Shown here: piece by piece, positions 47,157 to 61,193 of the stretch
Layout: the number at the start of each line of letters is the position of its first letter
How positions within the stretch are numbered: the first letter of the stretch is position 1
Assembly (NCBI GenBank): GCA_032717465.1
Contig: CM064666.1
Coordinates: 3,207,501-3,271,500, forward strand
Source: Coenobita brevimanus
Lineage: Eukaryota; Arthropoda; Malacostraca; Decapoda; Coenobitidae
Length of the DNA stretch: 64,000 bases
Direction of reading: 5' to 3'
Made by a program: the position numbers and the translations under genes
The notes under the pieces: model-generated
What the model saw: only the letters and a program-made list of their open reading frames with translations
Databases searched by the model: none
What the model was told of the DNA's origin: nothing

Positions 47157-47335
47157 TAATATGAGTCACGTTTATGTGCTGTTCTAGTCTAACGTTGTCA
47201 CTTGGATTTTTTTCAGCTAACCAATTGATCGTGTTATTTGCAGCTTCGGGAATGGAACCCAAGTTGTCCGAATGCAAGTCCGAGATATTAACCACTCGGC
47301 CATGACAACCGACCAGGCGCCAGGAGTTGCGTTGT
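47157..47335 (-). mobile_element. tRNA(Ser/Leu)-derived SINE candidate
   Basis: Minus strand head: CATGGCCGAGTGGTTAA (box A, type II tRNA style) and GGGTTCCATTCCC (box B) about 35 bases on, then an unrelated body to about 47157. The head does not keep full tRNA pairing, so a SINE rather than a tRNA gene. Confidence 0.6.
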
Positions 47336-47481
47336 TTGGTCAAAATTTGATCGCTCATTAAATATAGTAAAAGTTTTTCAATCGTGATGGGACCAAGTTT
47401 TTTCACTTCAGTAAATTTTTTGTGATTTTTGTGCCAATTTTGGTGCGATTTCAATGTGTAGTTTCGGGTGCCCAAAATACA

Positions 47482-47501
47482 CACACACACACACACACAC
47501 G
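47482..47501. repeat. Short (AC)n microsatellite
   Basis: About ten AC units. The flanking 47500-47670 is AT-rich with no gene. Confidence 0.9.
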
Positions 47502-47669
47502 GCTACTGCTATAGTTTATTAGATGTATATGTAATATATATTATAAAATACATATTTATATAATATACATATAAATATTTATAATATATTTATAATGAAA
47601 TCTGTAATATAATTATATAATAACCTTTAAAATATATATAATATATATTTTCTATTCATAATACATGCA

Positions 47670-47725
<56 letters not shown>
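47670..47725. repeat. (TA)n microsatellite, target of copy 1
   Basis: TA repeat into which the LTR element 47726-54116 inserted; continues at 54117. Confidence 0.95.
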
Positions 47726-47729
<4 letters not shown>

Positions 47730-48558
47730 ACGGAACAGAGAGAGAGATAATGAACACTTCAAGTGTGAATACTAAAATCACTAGTGTCCCGCAACGTTCC
47801 AGGTTCAAAACAAAAGAGTTAGGTAAAATTACAAGTTAAAGTTTAATGCTCAAACTAACAACTAAACATTCAGGACTCATAAGGATAATGTAATGGCAAA
47901 AAACAGGTTAAATATATGGTTAACTGCAATAGCTTCTATTAACACGAAATTAGCAAGAGTAAATTTATCTAAGTCAGCCCTGATAAAATGAGAAAACCGG
48001 ATAATGCTCAGTTAATGCAAGATATATTATTACAGATACAAAATATTATTAACAATGGCTGACATCAAAATTCCACATGAATCACAAAAACCTCACCAGG
48101 CCTACGAATTAACACCTTATGCTATACAGTACAAGAAAAAAAAAATGCAACAACACTTATACTTAAATTACACAGCAGCTAGATGGTTGGAGACTTTCTG
48201 AGCACTCACAAAAATAATAACAACTGTACAGGGGAGGACAGAGATGTGAACAAAATGAGGAGTAGATCTAAGTGGCAATTAATGCAGAGACTGAGCTCAT
48301 TATATAGGGGCCGGCAGAGCTTGATACAACTTGTAAGAAGGATGCGCAAATGAAGCCATAGGGGACAAAGAGTTGACACTCCTGCTCTGAACAACAGAAA
48401 GAACGACTTACTCTACTATAAGGGAGGAGAAGGGGGGAGTGAGGTAGAACACGGAAACTTGGTCACTATAGAAGCCACGAGGCGAATCGTGATCAAACAT
48501 GCAGCATACTGTACGTTAGAATTATACAAAGGATGATGAAATCATAGGCTATGTAACA
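47726..48558 (-). repeat. 3' LTR of copy 1
   Basis: 833 bp. On the minus strand CCTATATAATGAG near 48300 looks like a TATA box. Confidence 0.93.
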
Positions 48559-48575
48559 CCTCCCCACAAAGAAAA
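48559..48575 (-). other. Polypurine tract of copy 1
   Basis: Minus strand TTTGTGGGGAGG immediately before the 3' LTR; the expected plus-strand priming site. Confidence 0.75.
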
Positions 48576-48619
48576 AGAAATTTACAAAGGAAATTTCTTA
48601 TTACTCTAAAACAATCTGT

Positions 48620-48844
48620 CTAAAGTCTAGATAAGCAATCTGGAATAACATTTTCTTTCCCCTTGACATGTTGTATGTCTAATGAATACTCCTGAAGAAG
48701 TAGACTCCATCTTGTCAATCTCTGATTTTTATCTTTAAACTTACTAAGTAATTTCACTGGGTTATGATCGGTATAAATGACTATGGGGTCAAAACCAGAA
48801 CACAAATAAAATGAAAAATGCTGTAAACCCAAAATCAAGGCCAA
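48620..48844 (-). pseudogene. RNase H C-terminal part, copy 1
   Basis: 75 codons, separated from the RT frame by a TAA where a Gln codon is expected. Blocks: LQHFSFYLCSG, VIYTDHNPVKLL (RNase H Asp), then the C-terminal HVKGKENVIPDCLSRL typical of Ty3/Gypsy RNase H ends. It is the 3'-most coding part, just upstream of the polypurine tract, confirming that nothing (no integrase) follows RNase H in this element. Confidence 0.85.
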
Positions 48845-48874
48845 AAGCTCTTTCTTAATAGTTGAGTAGTTCTT

Positions 48875-50953
48875 TTAAGGTGGAGTAAACTTCTTACTGT
48901 AATAAGATACAGTGTGTTCAATACCCTGATCATCCTCTTGCAGCAAAACAGCTGCAGCTCCTGTATCACTTGCATCAACAGCCATCTTAAAAGGCTTAGC
49001 AAAATTTGGAGTAGCGAGCACTGACTGACTTAATAGGATAGCTTTAAGTTTGCTGAAAGAGGATTCACAGTTATCGGTCCAGACAAATTTAACTCCCTTT
49101 TTCAGTAGGTCTGTAAGTGGTGATACAAGAATTGAAAAGTTAAGAACAAATCTCCTGTAATAACCTACCATTCCCAAAAATCTATGTAGCACTTTCCTAC
49201 TTTTAGGTCTGGGAAGATCACATATAACCTGAACCTTAGCTCCTGGTGGTGCAACGTGTCCATCACCAATTACGTACCCAAGGTACTGAACTTTAGCTTG
49301 ACCAAACTCACACTTTGATAAATTAGCTACAAGATTAGCCTGAACCAAACGCTCAAGAAATTTACTGACATGGCATAGGTGATCTTTCCAGTTGTCACTG
49401 AAGATTAATACATCATCAATATAAACAACACACCCTGCCAAACCCTCTGTTACAACATTCATGAGCTTCTGAAAAGTGGCTGGTGCATTCTTCATACCAT
49501 ATGGCATTACAGAACATGCAAAAGTCTTTCCTAGTGTTACAAAACATGAGATCTCCCTATCACGTTCAGTCATAGGTACTTGCCAGTATCCCTTTAACAA
49601 ATCAAACTTACTTATGTACCTAGCCTTTCCGATCTTGTCTATGCAATCTTCCACGCGAGGGAGAGGGTAAATGTCTGTTTTGATCTGATTAACACGTCTG
49701 TAGTCGATGCAAAGCCGCTGTGACTCACCTGGCTTAGGGACTAGAGTGACAGGAGAACTCCACTCACTCTGACAGGGCTCAATCATCTTGTGGTCCAACA
49801 GGTAGCCAAGCTCCTTCTGGATGAGAGGAACTTTCACTGGGTTCACACGGTAAGGAGGCAGTTTAATTGGCTTTGCGTCTCCAACATCGACATCATGCAT
49901 CAACACAGTGGTCCTTCCTGGAGTGGCATGGAACACTTGCGGGTACTCCTGCAGTAATGCCGAAAACTCCTGCCTTTCCTCGGGAGCTAGATGAGAAAGC
50001 TTAGTCTGGAGATCATTCATGATATCAGGATTCTTCCCCAAACTATCACTCAGGCTCATACTGCATGGGAGAACTTCACTTGCAGACTCGGGTGGAACAG
50101 CTACAGTGCAGACTGGGTTATTTTTGTCCCGCATGTGATATAACTTTAGCATGTTGATGTGACAAAGTTGCTTGTTCTTTCTACGATCTGGTGTGGCGAT
50201 GACATAGTTGACATCACTGAGTTTCTTCTCCACGAAATAAGGACCACTAAACTTGACTTGAAGAGGTTGCCCATGCACCGGTAGCAGAATCAAAACCTGA
50301 TCTCCTGGCTGAAAGTGGCGTAACCTGGACTTATTATCATACCAAGTCTTCATCTTCTCCTGAGCAGCTCCTAAATTCTCTCTCACCAGCTGTAAAGCAG
50401 TGGACAGCCGTTCTTTGAACTTCATCACATACTCCAGCAGGTTGACGTCATCTTCCTCCGACAGCCAGCATTCCTTGAGTAGCTTAAGGGGTCCTCTTAC
50501 TTCATGGCCAAACAGTAGTTCAAAGGGTGAGAAGCCCAGTGATTCATTTGGAGATTCTCTTCCGGCAAATACAACGAATGGAAGACCTTTATCCCAGTCT
50601 TTCTGATGTTCCAAACAGTATTTCTTGAGCATCGATTTGAGTGTTTGATGATATCTCTCCAACGCTCCTTGGGTCTGGGGATGGTAAGCTGAAGACGTGA
50701 TCTGGGAGATGCCCAACTCTTTCAGAGACTGCTTGAAAACATTTGACATGAAATTACTTCCCCGGTCTGACTGTACCTCCTTGGGTAGACCTAACTTGGT
50801 GAAGAACCCTAGCATTTCCTTAACCACGTTCTTTGCTGAGATATTTCTAAGTGGAATGGCTTCAGGATAACGAGTAGCCATATCAATCAGGGTCAACACA
50901 AGAAAATCCTGAAGAAGTCTTAGGAAGAGGGCCCACAATATCCACCAACACAC
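48875..50953 (-). pseudogene. Integrase core + GPY/F + reverse transcriptase + RNase H start, copy 1
   Basis: One open frame of 692 codons. The integrase core starts after a frameshift: DMATRYPEAIPL, VQSDRGSNF (second Asp), YHPQTQGALERYHQTL (Glu). GPY/F module: FSGPYFVEKKL to LCHINMLKL. Reverse transcriptase: YRVNPVKVPLIQKEL, SEWSSPVTLVPKPG, CIDYRRVNQIKTD, ISKFDLLKGYWQVPM (first Asp), MPYGMKNAPATFQKLMN, and CVVYIDDVLIFSDNW (catalytic YIDD at 49412-49423), then FLGMVGYYRRFV. RNase H begins FKMAVDASDTGAAAVLLQ. Domains of both enzymes are complete in motifs, so only the surrounding breaks kill the copy. Order integrase before RT is directly readable within this single frame. Confidence 0.92.
49412..49423 (-). 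other. RT catalytic YIDD codons, copy 1
   Basis: Minus strand TATATTGATGAT. This segment is missing from copies 2 and 3. Confidence 0.9.
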
Positions 50954-51288
50954 GGGTGAATGGCGCCTCAGAAGGAGGAATGGGAACTAGAGGTGCAACC
51001 TTTTCGGTCTGATTACGCTTCCCCACAACTTGACAGGTGTGACAAGACTTACAATACCAGGAAACATCTCTGAAGATACCTGGCCAGTAGAAGTGTTTCA
51101 AAAATGCGTGCCACAGTCTTCCTCACTCCAAGGTGTCCTGCCAAACTGGAATCATGAGCCACTCTAATGATATCCTGCCTACAAACACGAGGGATGACAA
51201 CTTGATGTACAACCTCCCATTCACAGTCGGCTGATGGTGTTGGGGGTCTCATTTCCTCATAAGTACTCCTGACTTTATATAATAACAA
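50883..51288 (-). pseudogene. Integrase zinc-binding domain, copy 1, frameshifted
   Basis: Two overlapping frames. 51288-51049 gives VVIPRVCRQDIIRVAHDSSLAGHLGVRKTVARI (abridged here as VAHDSSLAGHLGVRK). After one inserted base, 51101-50883 gives KHFYWPGIFRDVSWYCKSC and PLVPIPPSEAPFTRVLVDIVGPLP with the first catalytic Asp. Another base change then breaks the frame near 50905. Together these are the HHCC finger and the start of the DDE core. Confidence 0.82.
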
Positions 51289-51501
51289 GTAGAAGCACCA
51301 GCTGACTCTTCCTCACTGCAAGCAGAGTTAGCTAGACCTTTCAACTCAGGGTCAGCAACCTGCAACTCAACCAACTCTTGACGAGACAAATTATCAACAC
51401 TACGGCATACTACCTCATCTGGTGAGTGGTCCAAATTAGCAAGAAAAGTGTCAGCTAGGATAACATCATCATCATCATTATCCTCTAAGTCACCAGTAAC
51501 T

Positions 51502-52407
51502 TTAGACAGCCCTAGTGACAGCACATGCAGAGAACACGGCAGGGATATCACAATCCTGGGTCTCAGTCACTGGTTCACTAGACAACTGAGGAGCTGGACA
51601 CACTTGACTTCCACCAATATCATTTCCAAGTAAGAAAGTTACACCTGACATTGGGAGTGTCTCAACCAACCCAACCATAACGGAACCATTAACAAAACCA
51701 GACTCTAAATTCACTCTGCTCAGAGGGACAGAGAAGTAATTATTCCCTACACCTTGTAAGATTACAGATTCATCAGAGGAATTAACATTAGAGCCTAGAA
51801 CACTGGTCAGCATAAGGGATTGGCAAGCACCTGTATCACGATATATTTTAACTGATTTCCTGTCATTACTGTCCAGAGGACTGACAAAACCATCAGACAG
51901 GAAATTAGCACATGAACTCTTGAGAGTGTCACCCACGTTACTGCTCAAAAGAGGAGCTTCATCATGAGAATTTAATTTACCCCTCAAAGCAGGTTCAGTT
52001 AACTCTGTTAAAGAATTCTGGGAACTCTCAAGGGTGGACACTAGACCAATTGACTGAATATTTAAAGACTCCTTTTTGTTCACATCACGCTGTCTCCTGA
52101 AACATTTCTCCGTAGTATGACCAAGCTTACTACAATAAGTACATTTACTTTTCTGAAATCTAGAGGTGGAGCTGGTATTTACTTCCTGAGAAACATCATC
52201 TTTATTCTCTTTCCTGTTACCTGTACTCTGAGTAGAGGCAACGTACTTACTCTCAGCTTTCCTTTTTTCTTTAGAATATCTCTTGTGAATGAGAACATAT
52301 GCATCAGCTAAAACTGCAGCATCAGACAAATTATCTATTCTTTTCTCATCAAGATATAGGCTTACATCCTTATTAATACACCTTTTGAAGTCCTCCAGCA
52401 AAATCAT
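51502..52407 (-). pseudogene. Gag C-terminus and protease, copy 1
   Basis: 301 codons. The zinc knuckle KCTYCSKLGHTTEKCFRRQ (C-X2-C-X4-H-X4-C) lies near 52140-52095. The aspartic protease active site is YRDTGACQS near 51840 (DTGA), followed by LLGNDIGG near 51630. A two-base loss after AVTRA ends the frame. Confidence 0.88.
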
Positions 52408-52479
52408 CTGCTTAAATTTATCAAAATCAGAATTTACATTCTTAGAATTTAACCACTGCTCTAACAGATCTTCTTTGAT

Positions 52480-53232
52480 TTATGCATACTCAACATGGGA
52501 TTGCTTATCTTGCTTATAAGTTGTCCTAAATTTTACTCTATAGGCTTCAGGAACAAGCTCATAGGCCTTAAGAATCAAGTTCTTAACTACATCATAATTA
52601 TCAGATTGATCCTGAGGCAAAGATGCATAAGTTACTTGAGCTTTACCGGTGAGAACAGTTTGAAGGAGTACTGGCCAATACTTTTTGGGCCAATTAAAAC
52701 CTGTAGCTACCCTCTCAAACAACTGAAAATACTTTGTTAAATCAGATTCATTAAAAGGAGAGACAAGTTTAACATTTTTAGCCACATCGAAATCATCAGA
52801 GCTAGATGATCCAGTTCCACCTTGTTTCATGCGATACTCATGGTCTGCCTGAATCCTAGCACGTTCGACTTGTGCCTGAAACTCAGCCTCCTTAGCACGA
52901 GCCTGAAACTCAGCCTCCTTAGCATTTGCCTGAAACTCAGCCTCCTTAGCACGAGCCTCCTGCAGGGCTAGCTGTAACTTAGCTATTTCAATCTGCGTTT
53001 GCTCATCTGGAGGATTTACATTAAACAAGCTTTTATTAATCATGTCAATAATTTGATCTTTAGAATGATGAGAGCAAACAGCAATTCCCAATTGTTGAGC
53101 AACAAGCTTAAGTTCATTCTTTGTTCTGTTTTCTACATCACACGCTGTTTGCACATTTGACAAAAAATCTTTGGCTTCATCAAGCGTAGTAATAGTAGAC
53201 ATCATGAATAAATCATAGTCACAAAATATCAA
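52480..53232 (-). pseudogene. Gag N-terminus and capsid-like region, copy 1
   Basis: 250 codons starting MIFCDYDLFMM. An N-terminal helical region is followed by a coiled coil in which an 8-residue unit (AKEAEFQA) is repeated three times. Next comes the capsid-like block LVSPFNESDLTKYFQLFERV and WPVLLQTVLTGKAQ, which resembles Ty3/Gypsy gag. The frame ends at TAA where copies 2 and 3 have AAA in HVEYAKIKED. Confidence 0.85.
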
Positions 53233-53265
53233 GCAATATCCTTATGATAATATCCTGAATATCCT

Positions 53266-53280
53266 GATAAGAGGTCGCCA
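53266..53280 (-). other. Primer-binding site of copy 1
   Basis: Minus strand TGGCGACCTCTTATC, 6 nt after the 5' LTR end. TGGCGACC is the start of known tRNA-Arg type sites in Gypsy elements; the exact tRNA is not established. Confidence 0.55.
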
Positions 53281-53286
53281 AATTTA

Positions 53287-55015
<1,729 letters not shown>

Positions 55016-55032
<17 letters not shown>

Positions 55033-58000
55033 CCTCCCCACAAAGAAAAAGAAATTTACAAAGGAAATTTCTTATTACTCTAAAACAATCTGTATATGGC
55101 ACTACAGACCATGCAAAAGTCTTTCCTAATAGTACAAAACATGAGATCTCCCTAGCACGTTCAGTCATAGGTACTTGCCAGTATCCCTTTAACAAATCAA
55201 ACTTACTTATGTACCTAGCCTTTCCGATCTTGTCTATGCAATCTTCCACACGAGGGAGAGGGTAAGTGTCTGTTTTGGTTATCTGATTAACACGTCTGTA
55301 GTCGATGCAAAGCCTCTGTGACCCACCTGGCTTAGGGACTAGAGTGACAGGAGAACTCCACTCGCTCTGACAGGGCTCAATCATCTTGTGGTCCAACAGG
55401 TAGCCAAGCTCCTTCTGGATGAGAGGAACTTTCACTGGGTTCACACGGTAAGGAGGCAATTTAATTGGCTTTGCGTCTCCAACATCGACATCATGCATCA
55501 ACACAGTGGTTCTTCCTGGAGTGGCACGGAACACTTGCGGGTACTCCTGCAGTAATGCCGAAAACTCCTGCCTTTCCTTGGGAGGTAGATGAGAAAGCTT
55601 AGTCTGGAGATCATTCATGATATCAGGATTCTTCCCCAAACTATCACTCAGGCTCATACTGCATGGGAGAGCTTCACTTGCAGACTCGGGTGGAACAGCT
55701 ACAGTGCAGACTGGATTATTTTCGTCCCGCTTGTGATTTAACTTTAGCATGTTGATGTGACATAGTTGCTTGCTCTTTCTACGATCTGGTGTGGCGATGA
55801 CATAGCTGACATCACTGAGTTTCTTCTCCACGAAATAAGGACCACTAAACTTGGCTTGAAGAGGTTGCCCATGAACTGGTAGCAGAATCAAAACCTGATC
55901 TCCTGGCTGAAAGTGGCGTAACCTGGACTTCTTATCATACCAAGTCTTCATCTTCTCCTGAGCAGCTCCTAAATTCTCTCTCGCCAGCTGTAAAGCAGTG
56001 GACAGCCGTTCTTTGAAATTCATCACATACTCCAGCAGGTTGACGTCATCTTCCTCCGACAGCCAGCATTCCTTGAGTAGCTTAAGGGGTCCTCTTACTT
56101 CATGGCCAAACAGTAGTTCAAAAGGTGAGAAGCCCAGTGATTCATTTGGAGATTCTCTTGCAGCAAACACAACGAATGGAAGACCTTTATCCCAGTCTTT
56201 CTGATGTTCCAAACAGTATTTCTTGAGCATCGATTTGAGTGTTTGATGATATCTCTCCAACGCTCCTTGGGTCTGGGGATGGTAAGCTGAAGACGTCATC
56301 TGGGTGATGCCCAACTCTTTCAGAGACTGTTTGAAAACGTTTGACATGAAATTACTTCCCCGGTCTGACTGTACCTCCTTAGGCAGACCAAACTTTGTGA
56401 AGAACCCCAGCATTTCCTTAACCACGTTCTTTGCTGAGATATTTCTAAGTGGAATGGCTTCAGGATAACGAGTAGCCATATCAATCATGGTCAACACATA
56501 AGAAAATCCTAAAGAAGTCTTAGGAAGAGGGCCCACAATATCCACCAACACACGGGTGAAAGGCGCCTCAAAAGGAGGAATGGGAACTAGAGGTGCAACC
56601 TTTTCGGTCTGATTACACTTCCCCACAACTTGACAGGTGTGACAAGACTTACAATACCAGGAAACATCCCTGAAGATACCTGGCCAGTAGAAGTGTTTCA
56701 AAATGCGTGCCACAGTCTTCCTCACTCCAAGGTGTCCTGCCAAACTGGAATCATGAGCCACTCTAATGATATCCTGCCTACAAACACGAGGGATGACAAC
56801 TTGATGTACAACCTCCCATTCATAGTCGGCTGATGCTGTTGGGGGTCTCCACTTCCTCATAAGTACTCCTGACTTTACATAATAACAAGTAGAAGCACCA
56901 GCTGACTCTTCCTCACTGCAAGCAGAGTTAGCTAGACCTTTCAACTCAGGGTCAGCAACCTGCAACTCAACCAACTCTTGACGAGACAAATTATCAACAC
57001 TACGGGGTACTGCCTCATCTGGTGAGTGGTCCAAATTAGCAAGAAAAGTGTCAGCTAGGATAACATCATCATCATCATTATCCTCTAAATCACCAGTAAC
57101 TTTAGACTTAGCCCTAGTGACAGCACATGCAGGGAACACATCAGGGACATCACAATCCTGGGACGCAGCCACTGGCTCACTAGACAACTGAGGAGCTGGA
57201 CACACTTGACTTCCACCAATATCATTTCCAAGTAAGAAAGTTACACCTGACATTGGGAGTGTCTCAACCAACCCAACCATAACAGAACCATTAACAAAAC
57301 CAGACTCTAAATTCACTTTGCACAGAGGAACAGAGAAGTAATTATTCCCTACACCTTGTAAGATTACAGTTTCATCAGAGGAATTAAAATTAGAGCCTAG
57401 AACACTGGTCAGCATAAGGGATTGGCAAGCACCTGTATCACGATATATTTTAACTGATTTCCTGTCATTACTGTCCAGAGGACTGACAAAACCATCAGAC
57501 AGGAAATTAGCACATGAACTCTTGAGAGTGTCACCCACGTTACTGCTCAAAAGAGGAGCTCCATCCTGAGAATTTAAGTTACCCCTCAAAGCAGGTTCAG
57601 TTAACTCAGTTAAAGAATTCTGGGAACTCTCAAGAGTGGACACTAGACCAATTGACTGAATATTTAAAGACTCCTTTTTGTTCACATCACGCTGTCTCCT
57701 GAAACATCTCTCCGTAGTATGACCAAGCTTACTACAATAAGTACATTTACTTTTCTGAAATCTAGAGGTGAAGCTGGTATTTACTTCCTGAGAAACATCA
57801 TCCTTATTCTCTTTCCTGTTACCTGTACTCTGAGTAGAGGCAACGTACTGACTCTCAGCTTTCCTTTTTCCTCTAAAATATCTCTTGTGAGTGAGAACAT
57901 ATTCATCAGCTAAAACTGCAGCATCAGACAAATTATCTATTCTTTTCTCATCAAGATATAGGCTTACATCTTTACTAATACACCTTTTGAAATCCTCCAG

Positions 58001-58624
58001 CAAAATCATCTGCTTAAATTTACCAAAATCAGAATCCACATTCTTAGAATTTAACCACTGCTCTAACAAATCTTCTTTGATTTTTGCATACTCAACATGG
58101 GATTGCTTATCTTGCTTGTAAGTTGTCCTAAATTTTACTCTATAGGCTTCAGGAACAAGCTCATAGGCCTTAAGAATCAAGCTCTTAACTACATCATAAT
58201 TATCAGACTGATCCTGAGGCAAAGATGCATAAGTTACTTGAGCTTTACCGGTGAGAACAGTTTGAAGGAGTACTGGCCAATACTCCTTAGGCCAATTAAA
58301 ACCTGTAGCTACCCTCTCAAACAACTGAAAATACTTTGTTAAATCAGATTCATTAAAAGGAGGGACAAGTTTAACATTTTTAGCCACATCAAAATCATCA
58401 GAGCTAGATGATCCAGTTCCACCTTGTTTCATGCGATACTCATGGTCTGCCTGAATCCTGGCAAGTTCAATTTGTGCCTGAGCCTGTACCTGTGCCTCTT
58501 CAATACGAGCATTTGCTTCCTTAACACGAGACTCCGCCTCCTTAGCCTTAGCCTCCTGCAGAGCTAGCTGTAACTTAGCTAATTCAATCTGCGTTTGCTC
58601 ATTTGGAGGAGTTACATTAAACAA
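55016..58624 (-). CDS. Gag-protease-integrase-truncated RT polyprotein, copy 2
   Basis: 1202 codons uninterrupted. Approximate residues: coiled coil 12-65; capsid-like 85-215; CCHC knuckle 294-307 (CTYCSKLGHTTERC); protease DTGA 396-399; integrase HHCC 624-661 (H624, H631, C658, C661); catalytic D695, D754, E790 (35 residues between the last two, the D,D35E spacing); GPY/F 927-960; RT from ~1040, with FDLLKGYWQ at 1142-1150. At 1177 (VVPY) the RT is joined by the internal deletion to sequence from beyond RNase H and ends 25 residues later. The start used is the first Met in frame; the true gag start lies ~50 codons upstream, cut off by one missing base near 58630 and two extra A near 58760. 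With no RT active site it would depend on another copy. Confidence 0.9.
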
Positions 58625-58883
58625 GCTTTATTAATCATGCCAACAATTTGATCTTTAGAATGATGAGAGTGAACTGCAATTCCCAATTGTTGAGCAACAA
58701 GCTTAAGTTCATTCTTTCTTCTGTTTTCTATATCACACACTGTTTGCACATTTGACAAAAAAAATCTTTGGCTTCATCAAGTGTAGAAATAGTAGCCATC
58801 ATGAATATATCACAGTCACAAAATATCAAACAATATCCTTATGATAATATCCTGAATATCCTGATATGAGGTCGCCAAATTTA

Positions 58884-59673
58884 TGTTACGGAACAGAGAA
58901 AGATAACGTACACTTTAAGTGAGAATGCTAAAAATCACTACTGTCCCGTAAAGTTCCAGGTTCAAAACAAAAGAGTTAGGTAAAATTACAAGTTAAAGTT
59001 TAATGCTTAAATTAACAACAAAACATTCAGGACTCATAAGGATAATGTAATGGCAAAAACAGGTTAAATATATGGTTAACTGCAATAGCCTCTATTAACA
59101 CGAAATTAGCAAGAGTAAATTTTATCTAAGTCAGCCCTGATAAAATGAGATACCAGATAATACTCAGTGAATGCCAGATAAATAATTACAGATACAAACT
59201 ATTATCAAAAATGACTGACATAAAGAACCCCACACGAATTACAAAAACTTCACTAGGCCTACAAATTAAACTTATGCTATACAGTACAAGAAAAAATGCA
59301 ACAACAGTTATACTCAAATTACACACAGCTGCTAGATGGTTGGAGACTTCTTGAGCACTCACAATAATAATATCTGTACAGGGGAGGACAGAGATGTGAA
59401 CAAAATGAGGAGCAGATCTAAGTGGCAATGATGCAGAGACTGAGCTCATTATATAGGGGCCAGCAGAGCCTGATACAACTTGTAAGCAGGACGCGCAAAT
59501 GAAGCGATGGGGACAAACGGTCGACAATCCCGCACTGAATAACAGAAAGGACGACTTACTCTACTATAACGGTAGAAGGGGGGGACTGAGGCAGAACACG
59601 CTCGTGATCAAACATGCAGCATACTGTGCGTTAAAATTACACAAAGGATGATGAAATCATAGGCTATGTAACA
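58884..59673 (-). repeat. LTR B, shared by copies 2 and 3
   Basis: 790 bp; the 5' LTR of copy 2 and 3' LTR of copy 3. Nearly identical to LTR A. Confidence 0.92.
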
Positions 59674-61193
59674 CCTCCCCACAAAGAAAAAAGAAATTTA
59701 CAAAGGAAATTTCTTATTACTCTAAAACAATCTGTATATGGCACTACAGACCATGCAAAAGTCTTTCCTAATAGTACAAAACATGAGATCTCCCTAGCAC
59801 GTTCAGTCATAGGTACTTGCCAGTATCCCTTTAACAAATCAAACTTACTTATGTACCTAGCCTTTCCGATCTTGTCTATGCAATCTTCCACACGAGGGAG
59901 AGGGTAAGTGTCTGTTTTGGTTATCTGATTAACACGTCTGTAGTCGATGCAAAGCCTCTGTGACCCACCTGGCTTAGGGACTAGAGTGACAGGAGAACTC
60001 CACTCGCTCTGACAGGGCTCAATCATCTTGTGGTCCAACAGGTAGCCAAGCTCCTTCTGGATGAGAGGAACTTTCACTGGGTTCACACGGTAAGGAGGCA
60101 ATTTAATTGGCTTTGCGTCTCCAACATCGACATCATGCATCAACACAGTGGTTCTTCCTGGAGTGGCACGGAACACTTGCGGGTACTCCTGCAGTAATGC
60201 CAAAAACTCCTGCCTTTCCTTGGGAGGTAGATGAGAAAGCTTAGTCTGGAGATCATTCATGATATCAGGATTCTTCCCCAAACTATCACTCAGGCTCATA
60301 CTGCATGGGAGAGCTTCACTTGCAGACTCGGGTGGAACAGCTACAGTGCAGACTGGATTATTTTCGTCCCGCTTGTGATTTAACTTTAGCATGTTGATGT
60401 GACATAGTTGCTTGCTCTTTCTACGATCTGGTGTGGCGATGACATAGCTGACATCACTGAGTTTCTTCTCCACGAAATAAGGACCACTAAACTTGGCTTG
60501 AAGAGGTTGCCCATGAACTGGTAGCAGAATCAAAACCTGATCTCCTGGCTGAAAGTGGCGTAACCTGGACTTCTTATCATACCAAGTCTTCATCTTCTCC
60601 TGAGCAGCTCCTAAATTCTCTCTCGCCAGCTGTAAAGCAGTGGACAGCCGTTCTTTGAAATTCATCACATACTCCAGCAGGTTGACGTCATCTTCCTCCG
60701 ACAGCCAGCATTCCTTGAGTAGCTTAAGGGGTCCTCTTACTTCATGGCCAAACAGTAGTTCAAAAGGTGAGAAGCCCAGTGATTCATTTGGAGATTCTCT
60801 TGCAGCAAACACAACGAATGGAAGACCTTTATCCCAGTCTTTCTGATGTTCCAAACAGTATTTCTTGAGCATCGATTTGAGTGTTTGATGATATCTCTCC
60901 AACGCTCCTTGGGTCTGGGGATGGTAAGCTGAAGACGTCATCTGGGTGATGCCCAACTCTTTCAGAGACTGTTTGAAAACGTTTGACATGAAATTACTTC
61001 CCCGGTCTGACTGTACCTCCTTAGGCAGACCAAACTTTGTGAAGAACCCCAGCATTTCCTTAACCACGTTCTTTGCTGAGATATTTCTAAGTGGAATGGC
61101 TTCAGGATAACGAGTAGCCATATCAATCATGGTCAACACATAAGAAAATCCTAAAGAAGTCTTAGGAAGAGGGCCCACAATATCCACCAACAC
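59664..61193 (-). pseudogene. Integrase core + GPY/F + truncated RT, copy 3
   Basis: 509 codons beginning at the integrase core (LVDIVGPLPKTS, SDRGSNF, QTQGALERYH), then FSGPYFVEKK, RT fingers through FDLLKGYWQVPM, ending at the same deletion junction VVPYTDCF as copy 2. One clear residue difference from copy 2 is seen in the RQEF-ALLQ block (Leu for Ser). It is preceded by a two-base frameshift that separates it from the finger domain. Confidence 0.88.

Noticed and set aside
47230..47330. Possible tRNA gene (type II) on the minus strand
   Set aside because: Box A and box B are present but the acceptor and anticodon stems do not pair well and a body follows; treated as a SINE.
55998..56204. 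Small plus-strand frames opposite the LTR-element polyproteins, repeated in each copy
   Set aside because: Antisense shadows; conservation follows from the copies being near-identical.
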